Source: Cristatella mucedo
Taxonomy: Eukaryota > Bryozoa > Phylactolaemata > Cristatellidae
Assembly (NCBI GenBank): GCA_009760855.2
Contig: WPIO01000035.1
Coordinates: forward strand, 1,584,501-1,644,500
Direction: 5' to 3'
Length of the DNA: 60,000 nucleotides
The notes under the pieces were generated by a model that worked only from the letters and a program-made list of their open reading frames with translations, searched no databases and was not told the origin of the DNA. Below, piece by piece: positions 1 through 11,624 of the stretch. Within the stretch, counting starts at the first letter, position 1. The number at the start of each line of letters is the position of its first letter. Both the position numbers and the translations under genes were made by a program.

Positions 1-1295
1 CCTCTGATCAAAACAATCGCCTTTCCTCAACCTGCGACCCTCCTTAAAAGGTTCTCCTATGTTTCTGCATGTGATGTGGCTGCCTTAATAAGGTCTAGCA
101 AAAAGAGCTCGTCTCCTGAACACCCTATACCTTCATCTCTGTTTTCTTCACTAGCAGACCAACTTAGCACTGCCATAACCAAGATTTTTAATTCTTCTTT
201 GGGAAGAGGGTTTGTCACCAAGTCCTTCAAATCGGCAATCGTTAGAGCTATTCCTTAAAAGCTTGGATTAGAGATAGAGGTCATAGCTAACTATCGCACA
301 GTCTCTCATCTTTCGTTCCTATCAAAGATTCTTGAAAAAATTGTTGCTAAGCAGCTAGTTGAACGTATTGAAAAGATGAAATGTCAGAAACATTTCAAAC
401 ATGGTTCAAGATTCAGCACTCTACTGAAACTGCTCACCGGCATGTTAGCAATGACATTCTACGTGGCAACGACAACGGGAATGTCACTGCCCTAGCTCAG
501 CTATATCTGTCTACTGTCTTCAATACCATTGATCACGAAGTTCTACTTGAAAGATTAGGAACAAAGGCTGGTCTGGCAGACGGAGAACTGGCGTTGTTTA
601 AATCATACTCGTCTGATCGTGTTCAATCTATGTCGTGTGGGGGTCAGGTCTCACACAACCAGAAGGGTCACCTGTGAAGTATCTCAAGGGTCTGAACTCG
701 GTCCCTTGCTGTTCTACATTTATACACAACCTCTGGAAAAATTGATTAAGGCACATTGAATAAGATATCACTTCTAAGCTGACGATACTCAGTTGTATTT
801 GTGATTCAAACCGTTGGAATCTGCTGCAGCAGCTAAGAAACTGTATGCTTGCCTTGCCGATATTCGATCCTGGATATCAGAAAACTTCCTGATTATTAAG
901 CGAAGATAAAACCGAGCTACTGCTCATAGAACATCCTAAGCTTGTGTCTGGACTAAAGTGTTTTACACTTCTAATAGGTGACGACATGCGACCGTTAACA
1001 CGTGTTCGAAATTTAGGTGTCGTTTTCGACAACGGCCTCAATTTTAAAAGCTTCATTCAGAAGACTGCCTCTACAGCTATTCATCAAATCATATCCCTCA
1101 CCTAGATTAGTTGCTGTTTCCCACAGTGGGTTGTAAAAAAAATAACTAGCTCTTTAGTTCAGTCTCGGCTTGATTATTGTAAATCCCTTTTGGCTGGGCT
1201 GCCCATGAAAGCTATTATGCCATAACAGGGGACTATGAATATGGCTGCAAGGTGCGTCTTCAATTCCCAGCGGTTTGAGCACGTGTCTCCTTGCT
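1..1295 (+). pseudogene. decayed L2/CR1-type LINE reverse transcriptase, copy 1
   Basis: Remnant of a non-LTR retrotransposon ORF2, which copies element RNA into the genome by target-primed reverse transcription. In broken frames I read, in family order: a thumb-proximal stretch around 110-255 with FKSAIVRAIP; a HSTETAH-like motif near 412; FNTIDHEVLLERL near 520-555; SQGSELGPLLF near 685-715; the catalytic box as ADDTQLY at 778-798; and SRLDYCKSLLAGLP near 1160-1205. Several stops and frameshifts interrupt it, so it is dead. It enters the window already 5'-truncated, and at about 1295 it runs into a second copy of the same domain. Assignment to the L2/CR1 group rests on the HSTETA, DTIDH and GVPQGSVLG-type motifs; the exact clade is inferred. 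Confidence 0.85.
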
Positions 1296-2050
1296 GGAAG
1301 AGTACCTCTAAAATATGGAGTACCTCAGGGCTCTGTGCTAGGTCTGGTTCTTTTCATGGTTTATACTCTCCCTCTTGCTGATGTGACTGCCAAGCACAAT
1401 CTAGGCTTTCACTCTATGCGGATGAAACTCAGTTGTACCAGTGCTTTGATCCATCATAGCGTTAGAGCACCACAAATTCTCTCAACTCACTTGCTGCATG
1501 CATTGATGACATCAGCACGTGGATGGCAGCAAATTTTCTAAAACCAAACGATGATAAAAAACTTACTAGTTACGGTCAAACCCAGTGTGATTCACTAATT
1601 AGAAAGGGTGTCGCTCGAAATTGGCTCTGCCAGCATATATCCAGTTGAATCAGCTCGAAATCTAGGTGTCATATTGGAAAGCTACCTATCGTTAGACGAC
1701 CATATCAGCTTCATCGTCAAATCTGCCTGTTTTCCGCTTCACAGCATTGCTTAAATTCGGACTTGTTTAGATAAGGATACCCTGTCCAAGTTGGTACATG
1801 GATTCGCGACATCCCGTCTTGACTTCTGCAACTCACTGCTTACTGGCCTACCAGCATGTGCGATCAGGTGATTGCAGCTGGTGCAACACTCTGCAGCTAG
1901 GCTTGTCTGTCGTGAGAATCACAGTTGATAGATTGCTTCACTTCTCGCCGACCTGCTCGAGCAACCAGTCAAGCAACAGATTGACTTCAAGGTTTTATCG
2001 CTCACTTTTAGGTCATTTCCTTATTTGGCTCTAGCCTATCTCTCAGATAT
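1296..2050 (+). pseudogene. decayed L2/CR1-type LINE reverse transcriptase, copy 2, 5' part
   Basis: A second, 5'-truncated RT copy in the same orientation starts at about 1296, in the middle of the domain, with KYGVPQGSVLG (about 1311-1345). It continues through YADETQLY at 1415-1439, where the second Asp of the usual YADD box reads as Glu, and through FATSRLDFCNSLLTGLPA near 1800-1850. Stops break the frame in several places. The copy is interrupted at about 2050 by a reverse-orientation LINE fragment and resumes at about 2323. Repeating an RT domain immediately after copy 1 means two insertions or a rearrangement, not one long element. Confidence 0.8.
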
Positions 2051-2322
2051 GTATGTATCTCCGTCAGTAACTCCACAAAGTCATATAGACCATGTGGGTG
2101 TTACGCAGAATAGTTTTGTATAGCACACTCACAGCCTAAGCGGCTTTCGGTAGGCATTCGGTAGCCAACAGACTTCGTCCCAAGCAACAAAGAGAAAGTG
2201 GGAAGCATAGCAGAGTTAGGAGAGCAGTTGAGGTAGTGAGTAGCATATAAGTAGCAGTTCAAGACCACTGAAAAAGATGTGCCATAGTCGACAGTTGGAG
2301 AGTAGATGTCTTTGAGTAAGAA
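2051..2322 (-). mobile_element. 3' end of a second L2-like LINE family (family B), inserted in copy 2
   Basis: This minus-strand segment interrupts the LINE copy around it. The interrupted host sequence resumes with a stretch matching the undisturbed copy at 27.9 kb. The same family-B 3' sequence recurs at 26885-27155 (-), 27165-27520 (+), 37345-37560 (+, worn), 47745-49400 (-) and 56640-57005 (+). Family B has a different 3' end from the ATT-tailed family A: it ends near ATGTATCTC on the minus-strand copies and CATTACATTA on the plus-strand copies. The insertion boundaries are good to a few bases only. Confidence 0.7.
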
Positions 2323-2750
2323 TACTATCCCATCAGGCCAAGCATCGCACCACGTGCTTTTTGGAATCCAGCAGCCTACTTATACCTCGTACAAACCTGA
2401 AATCGTTTGGAGACCTTGCATTTAGTTCGTATGCTCCTAAAGCCTGGAACTTTCTCCCGACCTGCATCAGAACATCCCCTGACTTAACCACTTTTAAAAG
2501 GAACTAAAAAACACACATATTTAAGACAGCGTTTAGTGGGTTCCCGTGATTCGTCCTTGATGTGCTTATGCTTGCTGACACTGTGCATGTCACCCCTAAC
2601 CATGTTATTCATTTTGATGGTTTATCAAACATGATTTCACTTACGATTCAATCACATTTTTCTTTGCAGCAAATGCAAAGCGCATAGAGAGAGATTAGGT
2701 TCTCTGAAGGTGCTTTGTAAAGTGCATTAATTTTATTATTATTAATCATT
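2323..2750 (+). mobile_element. LINE copy 2 continued: C-terminus, 3' UTR and ATT tail (family A)
   Basis: This resumes the copy that breaks off at about 2050. It holds the end of the RT ORF (GDLAFSSYAPKAWNFLP-like near 2415-2460), then the family-A 3' UTR with alternating CTTGCTGACACTGTGCATG-type words. It ends in GCAAAGCGCATAGAGAGAG, TTCTCTGAAGGTGCTTTG and an ATT-rich tail at about 2728-2745. This 3' module recurs across the window and defines family A. A tail of ATT repeats following a short conserved 3' motif is usual for L2/CR1-type elements. Confidence 0.8.
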
Positions 2751-3557
2751 GCGAAAATTCACAGCTGCAATATACTATCGTAAGCTTTGCTGTTGCTTCT
2801 TCTCACCACTTCTCACAGACCGGATTTTGATCTTAATCATGCAAATTACTCCAACGGTGTGTTACTTAGTTGTTGGTCCCTTAATTATGTGGCTCCATGT
2901 TCTCTATCAGATTTATTCCTAGACAAGGCAAGTACTCCTACATCTAGCCGTTTTGACTCGAATCGGTTAGCCATACCTCATAAGTATTTAAAAACTATTA
3001 GAAGCAATGACATTGGTTCCTAACATCACAAAGCCTAGAAACTACAAACTTGTGAGACGAAATAGCCACCGACTTAAATGAAGTAAAATCTGGAAATGCA
3101 CCTTATAGTAAACATTGCTTGAGCATATATAATTCTTTTTTGGTTAGCATGTGCATGTTAGGATCAATATTTTGCATGTGGATGTTACCATCATTCATTT
3201 GGTAACACTTTCTATACAGTAACTGGAAAAGACCTAATAAGAGATTCAGTTCTTAGAGAGTGTCGTGTAACTTTGTTTCATCATTTTCATTCAATATTGT
3301 ACAAGGGATTTAATTTTAAACGGTTTGATTGAGTTTTATTGGAGAACAGCCTGAAGACTCGTTAAAAGCTGTCCTTAAACCGTACATTTTCCTGACCTTT
3401 GAAACAATTGTGCTTATTATGTTTATTCAAACTTTAACTAATTCTTGCTCACAAAACTAGGTTGTATTCATTGAAAGTGTTGAATTGCAGTTATTATCTT
3501 TCAAGTACAACGAGGCCAATCTACAGCAAACAATTTTAATATACCAATTCTTTTTAG

Positions 3558-3871
3558 GTTCTGCACTGTTTATACTAAAAACACAGCATCGAGATCAGAA
3601 AAAGCTACTACTGTTATGCATATTACCAGATTCGTCATTTCAAGATTTGATTACAATTGAATGGTACATGAATAACGAAAAAGTCACAGCGGAAAGCCTG
3701 GATTGGTAGATATCACTGACCGTGTTGATAGAACAGTCCTTGCTGGAGAATTAATGTTTAGTTTGCCAAAGTAGAATCATGAACTGTATTGCAAGAGAAC
3801 ACTAAGTGTGAAATCAGCTTCCTCTGTCAAGTCCAATACCATTAGTGTCTTTGGGTGGAGCTTAAAAGATG
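3558..3871 (+). pseudogene. broken Ig-domain exon (phase 1 at both ends)
   Basis: This appears to encode one Ig domain of a cell-surface IgSF protein. A good acceptor (ATTCTTTTTAG) precedes 3558 and a donor (GATG then GTGAGT) follows 3871; both intron phases are 1. The first frame gives LLLLCILPDSS and ITIEWYMNNEKV, so the B-strand Cys and C-strand Trp are 15 residues apart, as in Ig folds. The downstream frame gives NHELYCKRTLSV, the F-strand Cys. The halves are out of register: frame 1 ends at TAG 3707-3709, and the exon is 314 bp, one base short of a multiple of three. The second frame also has a TAG at 3772-3774. Hence probably a pseudo-exon, unless sequencing errors are responsible. It may belong with the TM exon 1.8 kb downstream. 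Confidence 0.6.
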
Positions 3872-4109
3872 GTGAGTGCCACAGTCTATCAATTATTAGT
3901 AGCTTAATAATTCTATCTGTTAACTTGAGTGCTGTGATGCATACTAAACAAAATGCAAGATAATGTTTTAAAGCCTATTAAGTTAGCAAGTAATATGGAA
4001 ATTAAATGGGAACTGACAAAATAACACCAAGTGCACTGGCGGTACCGTAACTGCTTTATGAGCTAATGTATTAGGCAAGCTAATTTCTCAATATATCTAT
4101 ATTCACGTT

Positions 4110-4303
4110 CTTGTGCATGCTGCCCATGCCTACACTTTCTTGCTGACCGCTTGCATATCAGCCCCAACCATGTTATTCCTGTTGTTTTATCAAGCATGAT
4201 ATTACTCAGCATTCAATCGTATTTCCCTTTGCAGCCTATGTCAAGCACCTAGAAATACATTGAGTTCTTTGAGCTTTATTGAGTGCTTTATTATTATTAT
4301 TAA
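4110..4303 (+). mobile_element. 5'-truncated LINE 3' tail (family A)
   Basis: The family-A 3' module without coding sequence: GTGCATGCTGCCCATGCC, then ACCATGTTATTCC, AAGCACCTAGAAATAC, GAGTGCTTTATTATTATTATT. It matches the tails at 2.7 kb and 28.4 kb and sits in the likely intron between the broken Ig exon and the TM exon. Severe 5' truncation is normal for LINE insertions. Confidence 0.75.
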
Positions 4304-5679
4304 ATTCTTTGAACTAGCACCTGGATTAGTAAAGTTTCTCAAGGCCATGCTAGACTTCAAGCAGAGGATTGTTGTATAGCACCAAAACAGAACTTGTGAC
4401 TAATACTCTCGACAAGTCTATTTCAAGTGCAAAATGAGCATTAATTAGACGGCTATACCCAGCATCAAATCACGTCTTTTGTTATAACCGATTGCCACTG
4501 TACAACGCTTTACATCTGTTTGCACCTTATATCTTCCAAAAACACAATCGACTTGCCAGGAGCCAGAGATTACTCTTTCGAGCCTTCTTTAACCAAGTAA
4601 AAGCCTTGGTGTATCACCTATTCGGCTTTTCTAGTTATTTGAAAAAAGCAGCTAAAATCTTAAATTATTTGTCATGTGCTAGTACCTCAAAAAGCATCCT
4701 GCCTTTTGACCCACTATGACTCCGTCAAGGTTTGTGATAGACACCCATTATTGATTTTGTATTGACATTGTCGTAATTGCTTGACACGTTTCATACCTAG
4801 CTTGAGATGGTTTACATAATTTTTATTGACTTGCAGTACATTTACCAATAGTAGACAGTGATCAAGTTTGCACCTAAATAACTGATACCAATTTGAAAGT
4901 TGGAATTTATTTCTTGAAAGAGAATGAGTAAAAACATTTGTATTTTTAAATTATTTATTGCTGAGTAATGCTGCGAAGAACATGGTTATCGTGGCAAGGA
5001 ACACATCAACTATGAATAAATTAACCAATCAGTTTGCACTGAGTTCATACACGATACCGTATTTAATAGATTGTACTCTTGTTTAACTAACTCAACCAGT
5101 TTAAGCTTAGGCTACTATTAAGAGTGATCACAGCCTAATGCAAGCCTAATAGCCTCATTACACGCAAACCCTTTGCCTAATATCAAATTAGGAATCATGC
5201 AAGTATACAATCTCATATGCAGCTGACCAAAATTAACCATTGAAAAGCGTAGGTATTATTGTATCTATTGAGCTATGCTCCCCTTTATCCTCACACTGCT
5301 TCTTCTAAGATAAGTCACACCAAAAACGGCATGCTTACTTAATCTATGAGAGTCACAAGCAAACTATGTTAGCATGAGGCGTATGGGAAACTGTTTGCAT
5401 TCTTATTAACTTTTTACCCTCCGGAAGTTCTGCCTTTTCCATTCGGCGCGTTAACGGTCAGGTTTACTGAAGAGACCAATTTTGTGAGGTCATTACAAAT
5501 ACGAAGCTTTTCTTCAGCTACTTAAATGCTAGCCAAATATGGTTGACCATGTCGTTGTGTTATCTGGAAAGATATAGATTGCAATATTTCGGGTGTATTT
5601 ATTTTAACATCTTTTTTACTTGCATACTAGAACTTATAATCCAAAAAATCTTTCTAAAATCAATCTCTTTGGTTTTTAG

Positions 5680-6107
5680 AGTTTACAAACGTTGGAGTAT
5701 ACGTTGGTATACCAATAGCCTGTGCAGCTTCATTCATTGGTTACCTTGCACTATATACCCATTACAGAAAATCACTGAGAACTGGCGACGCTGTTGAAGG
5801 TACGGGTTTGCAAAACCAAAAGGTTTGGGTGCATTCAGTTTCAGTCTCAACCATTTCCATCGAGCATAACCCTTTTAACCCGGAATTGGAAAGCAACCGA
5901 TCGGTTCTCCATTCTATCAAATCAAGTTTAACTGCTTCACGTTTCTCAAATAACTCTCCTAATGATGTGTCAAGCAATTTAAGTGAAGCAAATCACCAAT
6001 CCATGCAATCGATACAACACTCTGGAGTAAATCTTTCCTCCCCAAAGTCCTGGGATACCAGCCACAATGGGTCTAACTCGTCGTTTTCGGAAATGTTCAG
6101 CGAATAG
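5680..6107 (+). CDS. terminal exon: transmembrane helix and cytoplasmic tail of a type I receptor
   Basis: This looks like the last coding exon of a single-pass membrane receptor. A polypyrimidine acceptor (TCTTTGGTTTTTAG) precedes 5680 and the exon opens in phase 1. The 141 codons to TAG 6105-6107 are open. Residues 4-27 form a hydrophobic helix rich in Gly and Ala (GVYVGIPIACAASF, then IGYLALY), followed by a basic stop-transfer HYRK at 27-30. The remaining about 110 residues are hydrophilic and rich in Ser and Asn. They contain NPF at residues 63-65, a known ligand of EH-domain endocytic adaptors, and no clear Tyr-based signalling motif. The phase-1 start matches the nearby Ig exons, so joining to an Ig exon upstream is plausible but unproven. 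The family is not identified. Confidence 0.65.
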
Positions 6108-7300
6108 CAAAAATAATTTGAAAAGTCTGCGGCCTCGTAAGACTTTAGGTGCTTGAAATTCTGTTCGTGGACTGCACACGCAAATTAAACTGAACTTCCA
6201 ATTCCTTGCATTATTTTCAAACACATGGAGAAGTCCGACAACTCGAAAATACTACTAGTGAATTTTTTAATGTGAGTTTCGATAAATGCACTTCATTATT
6301 TTTAAGTATGCGAATTTAGATTCCGACGCAATTGTATGCACATGGTGTTCTGTAATCCCGAAGGAGATATATTCATTTTCCCCACACAAACCAGACGCTA
6401 TGCAGATATCCACCAATGTCATATATTAGTTTGCGTTCAATGTAATCAATATTTCATCAGTGATTTCACTCTGCACAATTATATGCTGATTAGCAGCATA
6501 TTAAGCTGAAGAAATTTGTGTGCATGCCAATCCAAATTCTTCATTCTAGTTTCAAAGTCCTTAACTACCAACAAAAGCTATAGCATTTCACTGACATAGC
6601 TGAAGGCTCTTTTGCCACTGTGCAAAATGATGTGTTATAAAAGCTCGTTTTACTCAGAGATATCTCCACAAAATTATTATCGATATCATCATTATTACCC
6701 ATGCTTATATACACAATTGTTACTGTCAACTTTGACTGTGGTGAAACAGTCATTTTCTTTCTATAATGCTCAGCACATTGCCCATATATCCGACTAGTTA
6801 AGACCATTTTGACTAGAGGAAATTGATTAAACGCCAGCCAGGAATACCCTAACGTTTTTTTTCCAGCATGGTTGATGCGAAGCAATTCAAAAGCTACAGG
6901 AATATATTAAAATTCATATACTTTTGAAGTTTAGATATTATAAATAAACTCATAGAGTCTGCTTAACGGTTTTAGTAAAGCCTGCTAAGCATCGTTGTTA
7001 TTATTGCATTTGTTGCTGTACATTGTTAATACACGAGTTTTTTGTTATCATCCATGCGGCTGTGAGTTGATCTGTGTTTGTAACAAAAGACTTGAATATT
7101 CGTATTAATATCTAAATATAGTAATTTGCAACGTCAAACATCACATTCACGGAAAAGGATTGGCTCATCCAGGCTGACAAGCTTCGGCATAGTGTAATTT
7201 AAAGCAATTCGCTAGCTACATATCTTTCCACCAGAGCGAATTGTAATTATAAACTAAAATTAGGTTTTAAGTGAGCCTAATTTTCAACTTATCGCCTACA
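6108..7300. other. 3' UTR and intergenic DNA, no gene seen
   Basis: AT-rich sequence following the TM/tail exon. I see no splice-flanked exon, RT motif or tRNA-like box. The first part may be 3' UTR. Confidence 0.5.
6943..6948 (+). promoter_or_regulatory. possible polyadenylation signal
   Basis: An AATAAA hexamer about 840 bases after the stop of the TM/tail exon; an ATTAAA lies at 6905-6910. Such hexamers are frequent by chance in AT-rich DNA, so the link to this gene is weak. Confidence 0.2.
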
Positions 7301-8250
7301 AAATGCTTACAAATAAGCTCACCCACAGCCAACTTTGCTCTGGGTACGTAGTCAGTGTCCAAAGACATTATATCCTGCATTAAGAAGTATAGGCGACACA
7401 TGAGAGGAGTTAAGGTATTCGGTAGTATGGAATTGGCATCTCAGAATGCCTAGAAAAGATGTGCTAAAGTCTGCAAAGAATAAAGTTTTTCGTTACTAGA
7501 GAGTTGTGAAATAAAAGCTACACAGTCTGTGACTCACAGAGTGAAGGCTCTTAATGCCAACGATCTTGAGGCAGTGGACAAAAACATGTAATTTATAGTC
7601 CCTACAGAATCTGGTGGCAAGGGAATGATAAAGGTTGTGCAGCTATTCATATACAACGGAGGAGCCAGCCGCGTGGTGGTTGATGGGTCAGATAGAGACG
7701 TTTCCTCTGCATTCTTTGATCAGCTGGAAGACCGATCAGCTCTTTCAATGAAAGAGGCGAACAGTCAAAATACAAATACTTGTAAACCAGCTTTGCAACT
7801 ATACTCGTCAATAGATGCTCTCCCCTAGTGGCTTTTTGGTAGGTCGGCCAAAAAAGGGCAATGCGATTTAAACCTAACGCAAAGCTAAGGAGCTAATTGA
7901 AATCTACGAAAGACATTTTCTAATCTTAGAAATGAACCTGCCTGTATGGAAAAGTGCGTTGAGAAAAAGTCTTCTTAATGCTCATTTCAGCATTAGGCAG
8001 CTGTGAAAGACGACACCAAAATTCAAAGTGAGTAGTGATGGTCGCACAATAGCAATGCGTATTAGAAGAGAAGTCTTCTCGTCAGGCCAAACGCTTTGGG
8101 TGTACTGTGAGCGGCAGGTCCGCTCTAACTTCGTTTATTTTAAGGAAATGTGTTGAAATCTAAAATAAAGGTCCTGCACGGCAAGTACTGAGCTAATCAG
8201 TTGCTGCAGCGAACTTCGACAGTTTAAATGAAAAATATGCCCGACCGTTG
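7300..8250. other. unrecognised, possibly old coding remnant
   Basis: This stretch is less AT-rich than its flanks. It contains a 60-odd-codon reading frame at 7625-7828 (plus) with VVQLFIYNGGASRVVVDGSD. I do not recognise it. No acceptor or donor in a sensible phase frames it, and stops occur on both sides. It may be an eroded transposon ORF. Confidence 0.25.
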
Positions 8251-10022
8251 TCTGCATGAAAGACATAATTTTTAAATAAAATGATTAAATAAAGCTTCAC
8301 GAAAATTGAGTACAAATGGAGAAAAGCAATGAGGCAATGACTCAAATTTACGTTACTGCACGCATGCCTGCTCCGGTGAATGAGACCTGACCTTCTCTTG
8401 AAACAGAGAGCAGGAAATGACGAGTACCATTTGAACCACTGATGCTCGTCTATTCGAGAGTAAGATATTATAAAGCTTCTAATCCAATAATATTTACAGC
8501 AATGATTTATTATGAATCCCTATGTAATGCCACGGTAAGCATAACCAGAGCTTAATCTCAGATAGCAACTCGCTTATCTCATCAATCTTGGCACTTTCAG
8601 TTTGGATGCAAAAAAGGATCTGCCGTTTGGCAGATTATGTGCAAAACGAATTAAGTAATTCAGGTAAACGGAAGTACACGAAAGGTTTCAAGCTCTGCTT
8701 TGGAGACAGTAAAGGAAATGGCTAAAATACTTTGCAGCTTAGGTAAAGCATACATTCTCATAGAGCCATATTTTGAGTTAACGATGCAGAAAGGAGCAGT
8801 ACAAACTCATCTGAAACACCGATCATGTACATATCAATAATCAAGTAAAACTAGACATACAGCAGTATCACGTAATGAACGACGTATATAGAATATATCA
8901 TATTTGGCTGGAAATAGCAAATAAATAGATCGGTTTTGTTGGTCGTCAAAAGAATGACACTGATGGCTCTGGAAAGATGCATTGAATAGTATAGCACTGA
9001 CCTCATGACAGAAGACGAGCACCATGAAAGCATCACTTTAAGCTAGTTTATTATTAGTTTACACATTGCTTAGTAAAATTTGTCAGTTATTACATATATA
9101 CAGGCTAGTTTATTTTAAATTTTCCTATACGGGATTACATGTAAAGTGCATAAATATTTTAATGGATACGTGTTGAGAGAAGTTAAAAATTACCATGCCT
9201 CACAAACGCAGTCTACAAATTAATACTGTTAGTAGGAACCTCAAATGCTAAACAGCTGCACATTTTATAGGCAGGTTTAACTTATTTGTACACCTATTTT
9301 CTCGTAAGCGTGCTTAACTGAGAAATGAGCATTTTATTCCGAAAGTCAATGCATAATTATCAATTTTATCTTCGTCAGCATACTTAGACCTGTCCATGAA
9401 GATCCGGATGAGTACGAAAAAGCCAATAAGTTTGTTGTGATAGCCTTTGTCGGTTTTAAGGAATATCAACTCAATGTAAAACAGATACGAGGGACGGGAG
9501 TTTTATATGAAAGAAACTATACTGCACAAATAAAATAACTTACAATTATTTTTGACATAGTTTTCTGTACACAATTTAAATGCAGTTTGTGATTTCTCTA
9601 ATTTAAGTTTGAAGCAGCATATGACTAGTAGCTCACCACACACATTCCTCCAGCTGCAGCTAAATCAAATATGAAGTTATTATCATGTAAGCAATGAGCT
9701 GAAGGAAAAAGTATTTTCTTGAGCTGCATTTATCAGTTAAATAGAAACCTTAATCAACGAATAATTCAATAACAAGTTATCAGTGAGTGCCTTAGAAAGA
9801 GCAGTATACCTCAGAGAACCCCACTATCCTTCGCAAGATGGGAAATGCAGTCCATTTGTAACTGACTTAAGAGTGCTTTGTTTTTGTATCACATGAGAGC
9901 CGTAAGAAAAATCAGTAACAAATTGAATGACCAAAAATGGTCGCATCTTTCCCACAAATATAAACCCGGAATAAATGCTAGACCTTGAGCTAAGACCTTG
10001 GTAAATCAACTGGCTATACACA
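8250..10022. other. AT-rich DNA, no gene seen
   Basis: Only short chance reading frames are present. No LINE, SINE or Ig motif was recognised. Confidence 0.5.
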
Positions 10023-10185
10023 ATTGCCCGGAGATAACAATCACAAGCGAAGGGTCAGGTTCAATTTCAAAAACGCTGTAAAACAACTGAACAATCGTGC
10101 CTGAACATGAAAATGCACATAATTAACATATCAAAGCGAACAGACTTAGATGGGGTGATAGCTAATAATGCTAATCCATGGCTCG

Positions 10186-10262
10186 TAAAGTAAAGTGCCT
10201 AGAAACGTAAAATGCCTAGAAAAGATTGATTTATCTACAGGCGCTTTATTAAGTGCATTATA
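10186..10262 (+). mobile_element. short LINE 3' tail (family A)
   Basis: Contains AAAGTGCCTAGAAA, a second partial repeat of that word, then ACAGGCGCTTTATTAAGTGC, the family-A end motif. The ATT tail has been lost. No counterpart was seen at the matching place in the 52-kb copy. Confidence 0.55.
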
Positions 10263-10834
10263 CATATTTATGTTATCACTATTAATCCTAATAATTGCAC
10301 TTATTAAAGATTTGATGCTTGAAGAGCTGATCAAGCCGATTAAAATAATGATTATCCAAATCCGGGTATTAATGAAGAGATGTAACGTCTTTTCATATCA
10401 CTGGTGACATGTCGCATGGTGATAATATTGAAAACAATTATGAATAACTAACTTTAATTTTTAACGTGATAGTTGTGTATAAAACACGTGGTATTTCTAC
10501 CAAGGAATTCAAAATAGCACTATCCCTTAAACATCGTTGAGATATTTACACGTCGTTCGTGGAAACGTATAGGAAGATTTTCTTTATTGCTCTAACACTA
10601 GTTTGTAAGCTAACCCGTACGAAAACTGAAATACTTGAAAGCTAACGTTCAATTTGCGTTTTCAATTTGAAAGATAGTTGTAGAACCTTTTTCTAAACCT
10701 GGGAAAAATGGTTGCATTTCACAAATCAGGTCACGGATTTGAGTAAAGAGGGCATTACTTTGTTACTATAAACTGATTGATAAAGTAAGAACAGCCGAGA
10801 CTCATCTGCCTTTAAAATGTAATCCATTTTAAAG

Positions 10835-10975
10835 GGCACTGGGATAACTTAATCTCGACTCTTGTGCTTCAAATGTACTATGGAGCTTGAGCCTATGACC
10901 ACAGCCATGATGCAATGCTGGAGCTGATGTTCACTTTGTTACACTTCTACGACTGGTCTAGTTTGCCATAACAAG
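10835..10975 (-). mobile_element. tRNA-derived SINE remnant (SINE1), shared with 54155
   Basis: Read on the minus strand this has the SINE1 order: tRNA-like head near 10975 (CTAGACCAGTCG), central region, then the L2-like tail ending with AGATTAAGTTATCCCAG near 10840. It is much more decayed than the copies at 41.5, 50.2 and 52.6 kb. The homologous remnant lies at 54155-54295 at the same place in the paralogous block. Confidence 0.5.
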
Positions 10976-11542
10976 TTAAAGCAGTATTTGTTAGCCAAAC
11001 TACGAAAACTTGGAGATCTATTAAAGTAGCACCATACAAGACTTACTATTAAAGTGCAAATCTCTACCACATCGTCTGAGTAATTAAAACTATCTTATGT
11101 CTAGGATACTACGATGAGGAATCTCATGCATTTACATTTCATTCTGTGCGGCTGTAATACTACTTTAAATGCCCAATATTTCTCTGTATTTTCAAAATGC
11201 TGTATTACATTTATTATTAGGCTAATGTATGCATTTGTCCCAACAATGAAAAAGGAAGGAACCGTGAAATGTCTTATTCAAGCCCGGACTGAGCTACACA
11301 AATCGTAAATTAACTGCCTAACAGACGCTCAGTGACCAACCAGTGATGGATTCAATTAATTTTTGGCAATAATGAATGGGAGCATATCACCAACAATAAC
11401 ATCGCTTAATGAACATTTGGTTTTCTGAACATCGTAATTTCCTAGAAAAGATGAGAAACTTGTGTTTTTTGTAAGATACTCATTTTAAATTCAAACGGGC
11501 AACTAGTTTTCTATCAAAGCTACAAAATATTAGGAATAACAT

Positions 11543-11551
11543 CACACACAG

Positions 11552-11602
<51 letters not shown>

Positions 11603-11624
11603 TATATATATATATATATATATT
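11543..11624. repeat. compound microsatellite (CA)n(TA)n
   Basis: An almost uninterrupted CA run of about 50 bases passes through ATGTA into a TA run of about 20 bases. It lies inside copy 1 of the paralogous block; I see no such run in copy 2. Confidence 0.98.
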
